A DNA stretch of 64,000 nt from Paenibacillus flagellatus (GCF_003217775.1 NZ_QJVJ01000012.1:188001-252000); one strand, 5' to 3'; shown: positions 24,437-32,880, counted from the stretch's first letter. The notes: generated from the sequence alone by a model not told the origin. Numbers and translations: made by a program.

Positions 24437-25231
24437 TCAATCCGCGGAAAAGTCCCGTTCGGCGATTAGCTCCGACGGCGTTCGTCCGGTCAGCTTTTTG
24501 AACATGCGGTAAAAGTACGACGGGTCGGCGTACCCGACATACTCCGCAATTTCCGCCACCGTCAGCCGCGAATGACGCAGCATGTACTGCGCCGTCTTGA
24601 TGCGGGCGGCATGGACGCTCTCGCCGATCGTCTGCCCCGTTACGCGGCGGAACAAGGTGGCGGCGTAGTTCGGGCTTTTGCCGATCGCCTCGGCGAGGCG
24701 CTCCTTCGTCACCGGCTCGCGGTGATGGAGCTGGATGTAGCCGCGCATCGTCTCCGCGAGCCGCATCGTCTCGCCGCCCGGGCACCCTCGGTCGAGCTCA
24801 CGGCTCGCGTGGACGAGCGTCTCCAGCAGGAGCGCCTGGGCCATCGTTTCCCGGTAAGGGAGCCGCTCGGTCCATTGGTCGTAGATCGTCTTCATCCGGT
24901 CGGCGAGCAGGTCGTACAGACCGGTTTTCCATTTCACGTACGGGTGCGCGTCCAGAACGGAAAGCGGCGTCGGTTTCAGGGAGCCGGGCGCCGCCCGGAA
25001 GGCGACGACGTATTTTTCCTGCAGCAGCGTCGGGATGCTTTTGCCGTAAAACGACGCCCGGTCCGACAGCAGCAGCGCGTCTCCTTTCTCCGCCACGACT
25101 TTCCGCCCCTCGATCCAATAGACGCAGGAGCCGTACGTGACGAGCACGAAGGAACGGACCGGAGACGTCGCGTCCGACTCCGCGAACCAGCGCGTCCCCT
25201 TGTCCCGGCGCACGTCGGCGATTTCGAGCAT
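24437..25231 (-). CDS. AraC-family transcriptional regulator
   Basis: The 264-residue protein has a cupin-like N-terminal ligand-binding region (about 1-100) and a C-terminal pair of AraC helix-turn-helix motifs (about 160-262): VTKERLAEAIGKSPNYAATLFRRVTG and the signature LTVAEIAEYVGYADPSYFYRMFKKLTGRTPSE. The start at 25231 (MLEIADVRR) is fixed by AAGGAGGAA 6 bases upstream; the open extension beyond it lacks an RBS. It is divergent from the pyruvate kinase gene and may regulate it or itself in response to a sugar or metabolite; the ligand is unknown. Confidence 0.92.
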   Translation of the reverse strand: MLEIADVRRDKGTRWFAESDATSPVRSFVLVTYGSCVYWIEGRKVVAEKGDALLLSDRASFYGKSIPTLLQEKYVVAFRAAPGSLKPTPLSVLDAHPYVKWKTGLYDLLADRMKTIYDQWTERLPYRETMAQALLLETLVHASRELDRGCPGGETMRLAETMRGYIQLHHREPVTKERLAEAIGKSPNYAATLFRRVTGQTIGESVHAARIKTAQYMLRHSRLTVAEIAEYVGYADPSYFYRMFKKLTGRTPSELIAERDFSAD

Positions 25232-25282
25232 GGCGTTCCTCCTTCCATCGAAAAACCACCGTACTATGATGCATATAGCGTA

Positions 25283-25322
25283 CCATGTTTCATGGCGGAT
25301 GTCTCCCCGGCAGGCGTACAAT
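25283..25322 (+). promoter_or_regulatory. Inverted repeat and -10 box between araC-type gene and pyk
   Basis: CCATG-TTT-CATGG (25283-25295) is a perfect inverted repeat in the divergent region, and TACAAT (25317-25322) is a likely -10 box for pyruvate kinase, without a clear -35. Together they suggest control by the neighbouring regulator. Confidence 0.35.
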
Positions 25323-25383
25323 GAAAGGAAACCAATCCCTCATCATCTCACACGACGAGGAACCAAAGGAGATTACAACGGAC

Positions 25384-26805
25384 ATGCGCAAAACGAAAAT
25401 CGTCTGCACGATGGGTCCGTCCTGCGATTCGGTGGACGTCTTGAAGGACATGATTCGCGCCGGGATGAACGTGGCCCGGATGAATATGGCGCACGGCAGC
25501 TTGGAGGATCACGCGGCCCGCATCGAGCGGGTGCGCCGGGCGTCGGAGGAGACGGGCGTCTACGTGGCCGTCTTGATGGATATCAAAGGGCCGGAGGTGC
25601 GCATCGGCACGCTGGCCGAGCCGTTTTACGATTTGGCGGAGGGCGGCACGCTTATTTTGACGACGGAGCAGGTCGCGGGCGACGGACGCCGCGTATCGGT
25701 CAACTATCCGGATTTGCCGCGGGACGTGAAGCCGGGCTCGCGCATTTTGATCGACGACGGGCTGATCGGGCTCGAGGTCGAGCAGGCCGAAGGAACCGAG
25801 GTCGTCTGCCGCATCGTCAACGGAGGCCGGCTGAAGCCGCGCAAGGGCGTCAACCTGCCGGGCATCCGTACGTCGCTGCCGGGCGTCACCGAGCGGGACG
25901 TTCAGCATATCGCATTCGGCGTCGAACAGAAGGTGGACATTATCGCGGCGTCGTTCGTCCGCAAGGCGGCGGACATCGTCCAAATCCGCGAGCTGCTCGA
26001 AGGGCACGGAGCCGGGCACGTGAAGATCGTCTCGAAGATCGAGAACGAGGAAGGCGTCGAGAACTTGAGCGAAATATTGGCCGTATCGGACGGCATTATG
26101 GTCGCCCGCGGCGACTTGGGCGTGGAAATTCCGGTCGAGGACGTGCCGATCGTGCAGAAGCAAATGATCCGCGCCTGCAACGCCGCCGGCAAGCCGGTCA
26201 TTACGGCGACGCACATGCTCGAGTCGATGCAGGCGAACCCGCGTCCGACGCGCGCGGAGGCGAGCGACGTCTCCAACGCGGTGCTGGACGGGACGGACGC
26301 CGTCATGCTGTCCGGCGAGACGGCCGCCGGCAAATACCCGGTCGAGTCGGTCGCGACGATGGCCGCCATCGTGTGCAAGACGGAATCGATCTTGCCGTAC
26401 CGCGAATCGTTCGAGCGGAAAATCGCGCTTCACCCGACCAACGTCACCGAGGTGATCAGCCAATCGGTCGTAGGGGCGTCGCTCGATTTGACGCCGAAGG
26501 CGATCGTGGCGCCGACGGAAACCGGCTTCACCGCGCGCATGATTTCGAAATATCGCCCGGAGGCGCCGATCATCGCCGTCACGACGAACGCCGAGGTGCT
26601 CGGCGGACTCGCGCTCGTCTGGGGCGTCGTCCCGGTTCAAGGCAAGCCGGAGCCGACGACGGACGAGGTGCTCGCGTCGTCGCTGCGGAGCGGCGTCGAC
26701 GCCGGTCTGCTGCAGCCGGGCGACACGGTCATCGTATCCGCGGGCGTGCCGGTCGGCCGGAGCGGGGCGACGAACCTGATGAAGATCGTCGAGGTTCCGG
26801 CCTAA
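25384..26805 (+). CDS. pyk: Pyruvate kinase
   Basis: The 473-residue protein converts phosphoenolpyruvate and ADP to pyruvate and ATP. Landmarks: KIVCTMGPSCDS at the start, NMAHGS, DIKGPEVRIG, the catalytic-lysine strand HVKIVSKIENEEG, DGIMVARGDLGVEI, and the signature KPVITATHMLESM. It lacks the extra C-terminal PEP-utiliser-like domain found in the ~585-residue enzymes of Bacillus and many relatives, so it may be a second isozyme. The start ATG 25384 has AAAGGAG 12 bases upstream; the open extension to 25285 overlaps the promoter region. It is not beside pfkA or accDA, the usual neighbours in Bacillota, which also suggests an accessory copy. Confidence 0.95.
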   Translation: MRKTKIVCTMGPSCDSVDVLKDMIRAGMNVARMNMAHGSLEDHAARIERVRRASEETGVYVAVLMDIKGPEVRIGTLAEPFYDLAEGGTLILTTEQVAGDGRRVSVNYPDLPRDVKPGSRILIDDGLIGLEVEQAEGTEVVCRIVNGGRLKPRKGVNLPGIRTSLPGVTERDVQHIAFGVEQKVDIIAASFVRKAADIVQIRELLEGHGAGHVKIVSKIENEEGVENLSEILAVSDGIMVARGDLGVEIPVEDVPIVQKQMIRACNAAGKPVITATHMLESMQANPRPTRAEASDVSNAVLDGTDAVMLSGETAAGKYPVESVATMAAIVCKTESILPYRESFERKIALHPTNVTEVISQSVVGASLDLTPKAIVAPTETGFTARMISKYRPEAPIIAVTTNAEVLGGLALVWGVVPVQGKPEPTTDEVLASSLRSGVDAGLLQPGDTVIVSAGVPVGRSGATNLMKIVEVPA

Positions 26806-26918
26806 CTGGAAGAGCGGTGCGGCTTTTTCGCTGCGGGACGGAGGAATCGGGGACGCCGGCGTGGAATGGTAACGTCGGGAACAGGGCTTGATTTCGGACG
26901 GCGAACGGAGGGAACCGC

Positions 26919-27422
26919 ATGTCATCGATTCGGGTGCAAGTATCGTGCATCGCCGTACGCGACGGGCAGATCGCGATGATCAAGAAGCTGAATCCGGCTT
27001 ACAAAACGTACGGCCTCTACATCCCGCCCGGCGGGCACGTGGAGCGCTTCGAGACGATCGAGCAGGCGTGCGCGCGCGAAATGCGCGAAGAGACGGGGCT
27101 TGACGTAGCGGATTTGGAAACCGTCGGGGCGATTACGTTTTTGAACGAAGAATACGACTACCACGCCGTCTGCTTCCTGCTGCTCGCGCATCAGGTTAGC
27201 GGGACGCTGGCGACGACGGAGCCGGACAAGCAGACGGCGCATTGGGTTGCGCTCGACGGGATCGGGAGCAACGGGATGGTGCCGGGGTATCACCGCGATT
27301 TTTTGGCTCACCTTTTTGCAGGGCGAGGGTTCATGAACGGCCGCGTGGAATGGCGGCAGCCGGGCGGTCCGGCCGAGTGGACGATCGTGCGGAGCGCTTC
27401 GGCGAATGCGCCGACGGCTTGA
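26919..27422 (+). CDS. NUDIX hydrolase (MutT family)
   Basis: The 167-residue protein is a single NUDIX domain. The box, residues ~38-61, is complete: GGHVERFET...AREMREETGL fits Gx5Ex7REUxEExGU exactly. It should hydrolyse a nucleoside diphosphate-X substrate, for example an oxidised nucleotide; which one cannot be told. The C-terminal 40 residues (GRVEWRQPGGPAEW...) extend beyond the core. CGGAGGGA precedes ATG 26919. It lies 113 bases after pyk on the same strand with no terminator between them, so co-transcription is possible. Confidence 0.9.
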   Translation: MSSIRVQVSCIAVRDGQIAMIKKLNPAYKTYGLYIPPGGHVERFETIEQACAREMREETGLDVADLETVGAITFLNEEYDYHAVCFLLLAHQVSGTLATTEPDKQTAHWVALDGIGSNGMVPGYHRDFLAHLFAGRGFMNGRVEWRQPGGPAEWTIVRSASANAPTA

Positions 27423-27514
27423 TGAGGAACGCGGCTCGAAGTCCGAAGGGATGCGGGCTGGGACGAATGGAGCGGGACTGCTGCGGAATCCCCCGTTATG
27501 ACGGGACGTTTTCG

Positions 27515-27544
27515 TTGCGGTCCCGCTCTTTTTCGGCTTATAAT
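27515..27544 (+). promoter_or_regulatory. Sigma-A-type promoter
   Basis: TTGCGG (27515-27520), 18-base spacer, perfect TATAAT (27539-27544). It drives the short unit that ends at the terminator at 27739-27765. Confidence 0.55.
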
Positions 27545-27569
27545 CAGCTAGCTGATTGGTCGGTACCAA
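27544..27569. promoter_or_regulatory. Two abutting palindromes at the promoter start
   Basis: TCAGCTAGCTGA (27544-27555), a perfect 12-bp palindrome, is followed directly by TTGGT-CGGT-ACCAA (27556-27569). Both lie where the transcript should begin, a typical operator position. Confidence 0.45.
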
Positions 27570-27586
27570 AACAAGGAGGGACGTCC

Positions 27587-27673
27587 GTGAGAGTGCGGTT
27601 GGGCGGTCGCCCATTTGCCCCGGCGTCCGTCGACCAGAAGAAGGACACCGGCATCCGAGCCGGAAAAGCGTGA
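27587..27673 (+). CDS. Possible 28-residue leader peptide
   Basis: A short frame starts with GTG 27587 and stops with TGA 27671-27673. A perfect AAGGAGGG (27573-27580) lies 6 bases upstream, and a TATAAT promoter and a terminator flank it. The peptide is basic (starts MRVRLGGRPF, ends GIRAGKA) and lacks a membrane helix or a run of one amino acid. It could be a regulatory leader of the following exporter gene or a small basic protein. Translation signals are strong; function is unknown. Confidence 0.45.
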   Translation: MRVRLGGRPFAPASVDQKKDTGIRAGKA

Positions 27674-27684
27674 CCGGAAGCATC

Positions 27685-27714
27685 GCGTCGCCGCCGTTCG
27701 CGTCGCCGCCGTTC
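27685..27714. repeat. Tandem 15-bp repeat, two copies
   Basis: GCGTCGCCGCCGTTC occurs twice head to tail, between the leader frame and its terminator. The 434-base gap 27423-27857 otherwise holds the promoter, palindromes, leader frame, terminator and TetR-type operators listed separately. Confidence 0.8.
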
Positions 27715-27738
27715 GCGTGCCGCCGGCACGTTCGACTT

Positions 27739-27765
27739 CGTCGCCCCGAGGGCGGCGATTTTTTT
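27739..27765 (+). terminator. Intrinsic terminator upstream of the YhgE-like gene
   Basis: CGTCGCCC / GGGCGGCG (27739-27746 with 27750-27757, one G-T pair) followed by seven Ts. It ends the leader transcript and insulates or attenuates the exporter operon. Confidence 0.75.
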
Positions 27766-27796
27766 ATTGACGGTGGTGGAGAAAGTTGGTATTGTA

Positions 27797-27829
27797 TTAA
27801 ACAAACGTTTAATTTAAACAAGTGTTTAA
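27797..27829. promoter_or_regulatory. Twin TetR-type operators
   Basis: Two copies of TTAAAC-N4-GTTTAA lie side by side (27797-27812 and 27814-27829), centres 17 bp apart, ending 29 bases before the permease start codon. A weak promoter (TTGGTA 27786-27791, TTTAAT 27808-27813) overlaps both. The TetR gene two genes downstream is the obvious ligand-responsive repressor. Confidence 0.7.
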
Positions 27830-27857
27830 CACAAGCTTTCGAACGGAGGGTCTCACC

Positions 27858-29030
27858 ATGTTAAAGGCATTGCAAACGTTCCTGCAAAAAACGCCGACGA
27901 AGCTCGGCATCGCCACCGCCATCTTGTTCCAGCTCATTTTCAGCGTCGTCTGGATGACGGGATACAACGGCGTGACGGACCATACGTCCCGGCTGAAAAT
28001 TGCGATCGTCAACGAAGACGCGGGACTCGGCGGACCGATCGCGGAGCAGCTGCAAAGCAGCCTGCCGTTCCAAGTATCCAGGGAGAACGGCTTGGAGGAA
28101 GCGCAGAAGCGGCTGAACGAGCGGGACGTCCAGATGGTGGTCCGCATCCCCGCCGATTTCTCGAAGCAGCTGCAAACCCCGGGCCAAAAGGCCGAGCTGC
28201 AGTATTGGATCAACGAGTCCAACCCGGCCTTGATCAAAAGCATCATGACGGGCGTGGCCGGCAGCGTTACGGCCGCCGTCAACAAGCAGGCGGTCGCGGC
28301 GGGCGCGCAGACGGTGCTGACGCAGATGAACGCGCCGGCGGCGCAAGCGCAGTCTATGGCGCAACAGCTTGCCGAGAAGGTGACGTCGAACGTCCAGTCG
28401 ACCAACCCGGTGTCCGGCATGAACAACCAGATGGTGCCGATGATGCTCGTGCTCGCCTCTTACGTCGGCTCGATGATCATGGGGATGAACCTGCACCAGT
28501 CTTCGCTCATGATCGGCTCCCAGTTATCCCGTTGGCGCAAGTTCGGGGCGAGGGCGATTCTTAACGTGTTCGGGGCGGTCGTCACGTCCTTGATCGGCTC
28601 GTCATTCGTCCTGATGCTCGGAGGACAGTCGGTGCACGGATTTATGGCGTTATGGGGCTTCCAGACGCTGTGCCTGCTCAGCTTCATGTTCTTTTCGCAG
28701 ACGTTCCTGCTTCTGTTCGGCAATGCGGGGATGCTGTTCAACATCATCGCGCTGTCGGCCCAGCTCGTCTCTTCGGGGGCGCTGGTCCCGCGCGAGCTGC
28801 TGTCCGACTTTTATCACCGTCTCGGCAGCGCGCTTCCGGCGACCTATGCGGTCGAGGGCAACATGAACTTGCTGTTCGGCGGTCCGAGCGCATCGGGTCC
28901 GGCCATTGGACTCGTGATCGTCATGGCGGCGTCGATCGTCGCCGGCATCGCGATTACGGCACTACGCCAGGACAAGGCGCCCGCCGCCGCCGGCCCCGTC
29001 CATGCCGCCGAGCCGACGCTTGCGCGCTGA
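27858..29030 (+). CDS. YhgE/Pip-like ABC-2-type membrane protein
   Basis: The 390-residue protein has one N-terminal membrane helix (about 17-37), a large extracytoplasmic domain (about 40-195; RLKIAIVNEDAGLGG is the YhgE/Pip opening strand) and about five to six helices in the C-terminal half (about 195-375). This is the plan of ABC-2-type/DUF3533 exporters without their own ATPase. Relatives are linked to export of toxic or surface molecules and phage infection. ATG 27858 has GGAGGG 7 bases upstream; the longer open frame from 27822 lies inside the operator. It heads an operon with a TetR regulator and an NfsA-like reductase, suggesting a defence against a toxic, possibly redox-active, compound. 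Confidence 0.82.
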   Translation: MLKALQTFLQKTPTKLGIATAILFQLIFSVVWMTGYNGVTDHTSRLKIAIVNEDAGLGGPIAEQLQSSLPFQVSRENGLEEAQKRLNERDVQMVVRIPADFSKQLQTPGQKAELQYWINESNPALIKSIMTGVAGSVTAAVNKQAVAAGAQTVLTQMNAPAAQAQSMAQQLAEKVTSNVQSTNPVSGMNNQMVPMMLVLASYVGSMIMGMNLHQSSLMIGSQLSRWRKFGARAILNVFGAVVTSLIGSSFVLMLGGQSVHGFMALWGFQTLCLLSFMFFSQTFLLLFGNAGMLFNIIALSAQLVSSGALVPRELLSDFYHRLGSALPATYAVEGNMNLLFGGPSASGPAIGLVIVMAASIVAGIAITALRQDKAPAAAGPVHAAEPTLAR

Positions 29031-29108
29031 CCGGCAAAACGCCATAATAGAGTCGTATCGGAAAGAAGCGCTTCACCGCGCCAGACGAAAGACGACGAGG
29101 AGATACGC

Positions 29109-29717
29109 ATGTCCGCTTCGGAGCTCGATATCAAAATGAAAATATTGCAGGCGGCCAAAAAGCTGTTCGCCAAGCAAGGGTTCGAGGGCACGTCGGTCAG
29201 GCAAATATGCGAGGAGGCGGGGGCCAACGTGGCGCTCGTCTCTTATCATTTCGGAGGCAAGGACAACGTGTTCGCGGCGCTGTTCGCCAACTTTTTTCCG
29301 GGGGGGCGCCTGGAGGACTACGAGGCGTACTTCGACGACCCGATCGTCGGCATCAAGAAGCTGGTCGAGGAAGTGACCCGCTTCCGGCTCGGGGATCCGG
29401 AGCTCGTCATGATTATCCAGCAGGAAATATTCAAGCATTCGGCCCGGGTGCGGGTGATCCAGGCCAACGTCCTGCCCGTCTGGCAAAAGCTGCGCGAGCT
29501 GCTGGAGCTGGGCAGGCAGCGGGGCGTGTTCCGGTTCCGCTCGCTCGACAATACGATGTTTTTCGTGATGGGCACGCTGCTGTTTCATAAAAATACGGAT
29601 TATTTTCAACCGCTGCTAACCGAAGGCAGCCAAACGTTCGAAGACATGTACCGGGACGCGGCCGTGTATATTTTGAGGGGACTGGACGTCCCGGGAAAGG
29701 CGGAGGATTATTTATGA
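29109..29717 (+). CDS. TetR/AcrR family repressor
   Basis: The 202-residue protein has a TetR DNA-binding domain at the N terminus (about 8-55): KILQAAKKLFAKQGFEGTSVRQICEEAGANVALVSYHFGGKDNV, followed by an all-helical ligand and dimer domain. It most likely represses its own operon by binding TTAAAC-N4-GTTTAA at 27797-27829. GAGGAG precedes ATG 29109. The stop overlaps the start of the reductase gene (ATGA), so the two are translationally coupled. The arrangement resembles yhgD beside yhgE in Bacillus subtilis. Confidence 0.92.
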   Translation: MSASELDIKMKILQAAKKLFAKQGFEGTSVRQICEEAGANVALVSYHFGGKDNVFAALFANFFPGGRLEDYEAYFDDPIVGIKKLVEEVTRFRLGDPELVMIIQQEIFKHSARVRVIQANVLPVWQKLRELLELGRQRGVFRFRSLDNTMFFVMGTLLFHKNTDYFQPLLTEGSQTFEDMYRDAAVYILRGLDVPGKAEDYL

Positions 29718-30454
29718 ACCCGGTTATCGAGCTGCTCCGGCGGCACCGGTCGATTCGTTCGTACACGTCCGAGCCGGTGACGGACGACATGCTGGAGGCG
29801 ATCGTTCGCTCCGCGCAAATGGCGTCCACCTCGAGCAACGTGCAGGCGTACAGCGTCATCGCCGTGATGAACCCGGATACGAAGCGGGCGCTGGCCGCCG
29901 TGACGGGCGGGCAGCGGCACGTCGAGCAGTGTCCGGTGCTGCTCGTCTGGTGCGCCGATTTGCGCCGCGATCGGCTCGCCTGCGCGAAGGAAGGGACGGA
30001 CATGGTGTCCGATACGATGGAAAACTTCGTCGTCGCGACCGTGGACGTCGCGCTTGCCGCCCAGAACGCCGCCGTTGCGGCGGAGTCGCTCGGCCTCGGC
30101 ATCGTCTACATCGGCGGCATCCGCAACGATTTGCGGGAGGTGACCCGGCTGCTGAAGGTGCCGGAGCTGGTATTTCCGGTGTTCGGCATGTGTCTCGGGT
30201 TTCCGGACCGCGACTCGTCCGTCCGACCGAGACTGCCCGTACGCGCGGTCCTTCATCGCGAGACGTACGCGGACGACGGTCAGGCGGAGGCGATCGACGA
30301 GTACGACCGGACGATGCGCGACTATTATATCGAGCGGACGGGCGGGAAGCGCGACACGACGTGGTCGAAGGAAATGGCCGATAAATTCGCCCGTCCGGTC
30401 CGCGATTACTTGCGCGACTACTTGGAGGAGCAGGGCTTCCGGTTCGACCGGTGA
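29714..30454 (+). CDS. NfsA-like NADPH-dependent flavin nitroreductase
   Basis: The 246-residue protein belongs to the NfsA/FRP group of FMN-dependent, NADPH-using oxidoreductases. Landmarks are the FMN-binding opening LLRRHRSIRSYTSEPV, ASTSSNVQAYSVI, the AAQNAAVAAESLGLGIVYIGGIRN helix-strand, and the C-terminal YYIERTGGKRDTTWSKEMADK typical of NfsA. It reduces nitro-compounds or quinones in the cytoplasm. ATG 29714 overlaps the TetR stop by 4 bases. Being co-regulated with an exporter by TetR, it likely takes part in detoxifying the same compound. Confidence 0.92.
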   Translation: MNPVIELLRRHRSIRSYTSEPVTDDMLEAIVRSAQMASTSSNVQAYSVIAVMNPDTKRALAAVTGGQRHVEQCPVLLVWCADLRRDRLACAKEGTDMVSDTMENFVVATVDVALAAQNAAVAAESLGLGIVYIGGIRNDLREVTRLLKVPELVFPVFGMCLGFPDRDSSVRPRLPVRAVLHRETYADDGQAEAIDEYDRTMRDYYIERTGGKRDTTWSKEMADKFARPVRDYLRDYLEEQGFRFDR

Positions 30455-30498
30455 GAAGGTGGACCGGACGGATTTCGGCGAGCGAAGTCATTTTCCAT

Positions 30499-30569
30499 GT
30501 TAAGCGTTAACGATGTAAACCGTTGGCGGCATGAAACGTCTTGACTGTCGTTCCAACATATGGTATTTA
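30499..30569 (+). promoter_or_regulatory. Promoter of the SLH / giant-protein operon, with upstream palindrome
   Basis: TTGACT (30541-30546), 17-base spacer, TATTTA (30564-30569). Upstream lies GTTAA-GCG-TTAAC (30499-30511), a perfect inverted repeat that may be an operator or end the preceding operon. The leader from here to the start codon is about 190 bases. Confidence 0.55.
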
Positions 30570-30615
30570 TGAAGTACAGCGAACACGAACACGAATATAC
30601 GAAATGCGGAAGCAC

Positions 30616-30662
30616 CGCCATTACGCTGCGTCGGAGACGAACGCAGGTGGTGGCGTTTTTTT
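30616..30662 (+). terminator. Attenuator-like terminator in the SLH gene leader
   Basis: Outer stem CGCCA / TGGCG (30616-30620 with 30651-30655) and inner stem CTGCGT / ACGCAG separated by an internal loop, followed by seven Ts (30656-30662). It lies between the promoter and the start codon, so it would stop transcription before the gene unless overcome. I do not recognise a known riboswitch class in front of it. Confidence 0.55.
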
Positions 30663-30759
30663 GTATGCGCATATGGAAAATTGTGGACCGTCGTACATCT
30701 TCTGTGCCATACTACTGCTGAACCGCATTCGAATTCGGAGAAAAAGGGGAATCGCCGTC

Positions 30760-31953
30760 ATGAAGCGCTTATTCGGGAAAGAGTTTACGTCCTTTTGCAA
30801 AAGGACCCAAAGGGGGAAAGCCTGCAAGCTTTTGGCGCTGACCGTTAGCGTGGCGGCGCTGACTGCGGCGTGCGAGGGGAGGACGGCGATGGCCGTTCCG
30901 GCCGTATTCGAGAGTGCCGCCGCTTCGCTAACGGACCTATCCGGTCATTGGGCGAAGGAATCGATCGAAAAGGCTGTATCCCGAGGCTACGTGGACGGGT
31001 ACGAGGATCGCTCGTTTCGCCCGGAGGCGTCCGTCACCCGTGGGGAATTCGTGAAGATGGCCGTAACCGCGCTCGGCCTCCAGGTAAGCGGGAAGACGGA
31101 CGGCGCGGAATGGTACGTGCCTTACGCGAACGCGGCGGTCAATGCCGGCATCCATCGCTGGAGCGATTTCGGCAGCGGGGACTGGAATACCCCGATTACG
31201 CGGCAGGAGATGGCTCGGATGGTCGTCCGCGCGACCGACAAGGAGCTGCAACAGCCGGACGTCGACAAGTCCGACGCCGAGCTGATGTATTTGGCGGCGA
31301 AAGCCGGACTCATCCAAGGGCTGGCCGGCGGCGAGCTCGCCAAGGACGGCGCGACGACGCGGGCCCAGTCCGTCACCGTCATCGAGCGCATCTTGACCGT
31401 CAACGCCGGCGGCAAGCTCGACGTCGACAAATACGCTTTGTCGAACGCGGAGATGGAGATGAGCGGCACGAACATCCAGACGATGTGGGGCATCAAGGCG
31501 AAGCCTTTGCCGCAGGAGATCGATACGGGGTACGGCAACGTGAAGGCGGTGGTGGACCAGATTTTGATCGTGGATAAGAGCGATGAGGGGTATCCGGGGA
31601 GGGGGGATTTTGCACAACTGAAGAAAACAGACAATGGTCCTGAAATTGATGAAAATCATTATGTTGTGGGGCTGCATATGAAGCTAGTAGTAACTTCTGA
31701 AAGTGAGGGTTTCTATGTACTTAGGCAAAGTATCGGGCCATTTACCCCCTACAGAAGAGTCTATACGAGTAGTGATTCGTATAAACCAATTTCGGGTGGG
31801 TTTTCTTTATCTGAATTAATAAGTTATGATGGGTGGTTTTTTATGGCTATTCAGAAAGAATACGTGCTGACAAGGTTAAACAGGGGGGATTTTTTAGGTG
31901 TTCTTCTCGCTCCTGTGAATCGAAGTGGCGAAATGCGCTTAACCGAAGAATAA
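30760..31953 (+). CDS. Exported protein with three SLH-like domains
   Basis: The 397-residue protein starts with a signal sequence (about 1-45; KACKLLALTVSVAALTAAC, possibly a lipobox though Thr at -3 is unusual). Three S-layer-homology motifs follow (about 54-102, 106-155, 158-208): DLSGHWAKESIEKAVSRGYVDGY is the best; these bind pyruvylated cell-wall polymers. The C-terminal part (about 210-397) is unlike any family I know. From about nucleotide 31610 (residue ~284) codons become AT-rich. ATG 30760 follows AAAAAGGGGA; the frame is open upstream but crosses the attenuator. The giant-protein gene starts 24 bases later, so the two are co-transcribed and this protein may anchor the other. Confidence 0.82.
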   Translation: MKRLFGKEFTSFCKRTQRGKACKLLALTVSVAALTAACEGRTAMAVPAVFESAAASLTDLSGHWAKESIEKAVSRGYVDGYEDRSFRPEASVTRGEFVKMAVTALGLQVSGKTDGAEWYVPYANAAVNAGIHRWSDFGSGDWNTPITRQEMARMVVRATDKELQQPDVDKSDAELMYLAAKAGLIQGLAGGELAKDGATTRAQSVTVIERILTVNAGGKLDVDKYALSNAEMEMSGTNIQTMWGIKAKPLPQEIDTGYGNVKAVVDQILIVDKSDEGYPGRGDFAQLKKTDNGPEIDENHYVVGLHMKLVVTSESEGFYVLRQSIGPFTPYRRVYTSSDSYKPISGGFSLSELISYDGWFFMAIQKEYVLTRLNRGDFLGVLLAPVNRSGEMRLTEE

Positions 31954-32880
31954 GCATCAAATGAACCGCAGGACAGGTGATAGCGATTCAGACACGAAAG
32001 TATGTGAGAATTCTAGCAATATTATTAATTGTTGTCCTTTCAGTATTGGTCTTCTTGTTCAGATTCAACAATTCTGCGTACGCAGAGAAAAAAGAGATTT
32101 TTACTGGGGTCAACCAATATCATAATTTAAGTTCAGTTTCGAACTGGGCGGTCCACATTGGAACTAATGTATCGAAATACGAGATTTATATCAAAGAAAG
32201 CGGGACATACGTCAAGAAAAGTAGTAACTATGGATTTTATAATTCAAATGGATACTTAAGTTTCCCGCTAATTAGTGGACAAGAGACGTGGGTCTATGGT
32301 TCATCCACTACAAATCCAGGACATATAATCTGGCGTAACACGGCAGGAACACACTGGCAAACACAAGGGGAGAAAACTCATAAATACCAGTTTTGGGGGG
32401 ATTGCGAAGGTGATGGTCCAGACTCTGCGCCTTCCGCATGCCCCGGTGCCTTGCCGTACACAGCCTATGATATGACGGATGGAGTCAATGAAGCTGTTGT
32501 GCATACAGATCTTATCTATGCTGACGGGCAGGCTGCAACTACAGCTTACGAGGTTCCACCACCTACCAGTTGGTTCGATGAAGAAGATAACATTGGATCT
32601 CCGCCCCATAGAATTAATTTGGCCAAAGAGCAAATAGTCGGTACATCAATAGATATTTATAAAGCCGAGGATAGAACAGCAGGAGTGTTTGTAATATCTC
32701 ATGATGCTTCCCCCGGCGACGCTGTACCATTTTTCGGATACCTAAAAGTAGCAAAAAAACTTGATAGCACCGCCAATGAGTCCGGTCCCGATGGAGATTA
32801 TATTGATATAACTGGGAGTGGAATGTCGGGTTACACGCAGGGTAGGAACTATTATATGGAAGTTGAAGCTTTCTGGAAAG
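31610..32880. other. Low-GC block spanning two genes
   Basis: Sampled 60-base lines here hold about 33-42% GC, while flanking sequence is visibly above 60%. Both edges are sharp and fall inside reading frames, one near residue 284 of the SLH protein and one near residue 300 of the giant protein. There is no IS end, repeat or tRNA at the borders. A recombinational replacement from a lower-GC relative would explain it. Confidence 0.75.

Noticed and set aside
30541-30759. Upstream in-frame extension of the SLH gene
   Set aside because: It would cover the promoter and attenuator and puts no signal peptide at the N terminus; ATG 30760 has an RBS and signal sequence.
31610-32880. Genomic island or insertion element
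   Set aside because: No transposase, inverted ends, target duplication or tRNA; frames continue through both borders, so recombinational exchange fits better.
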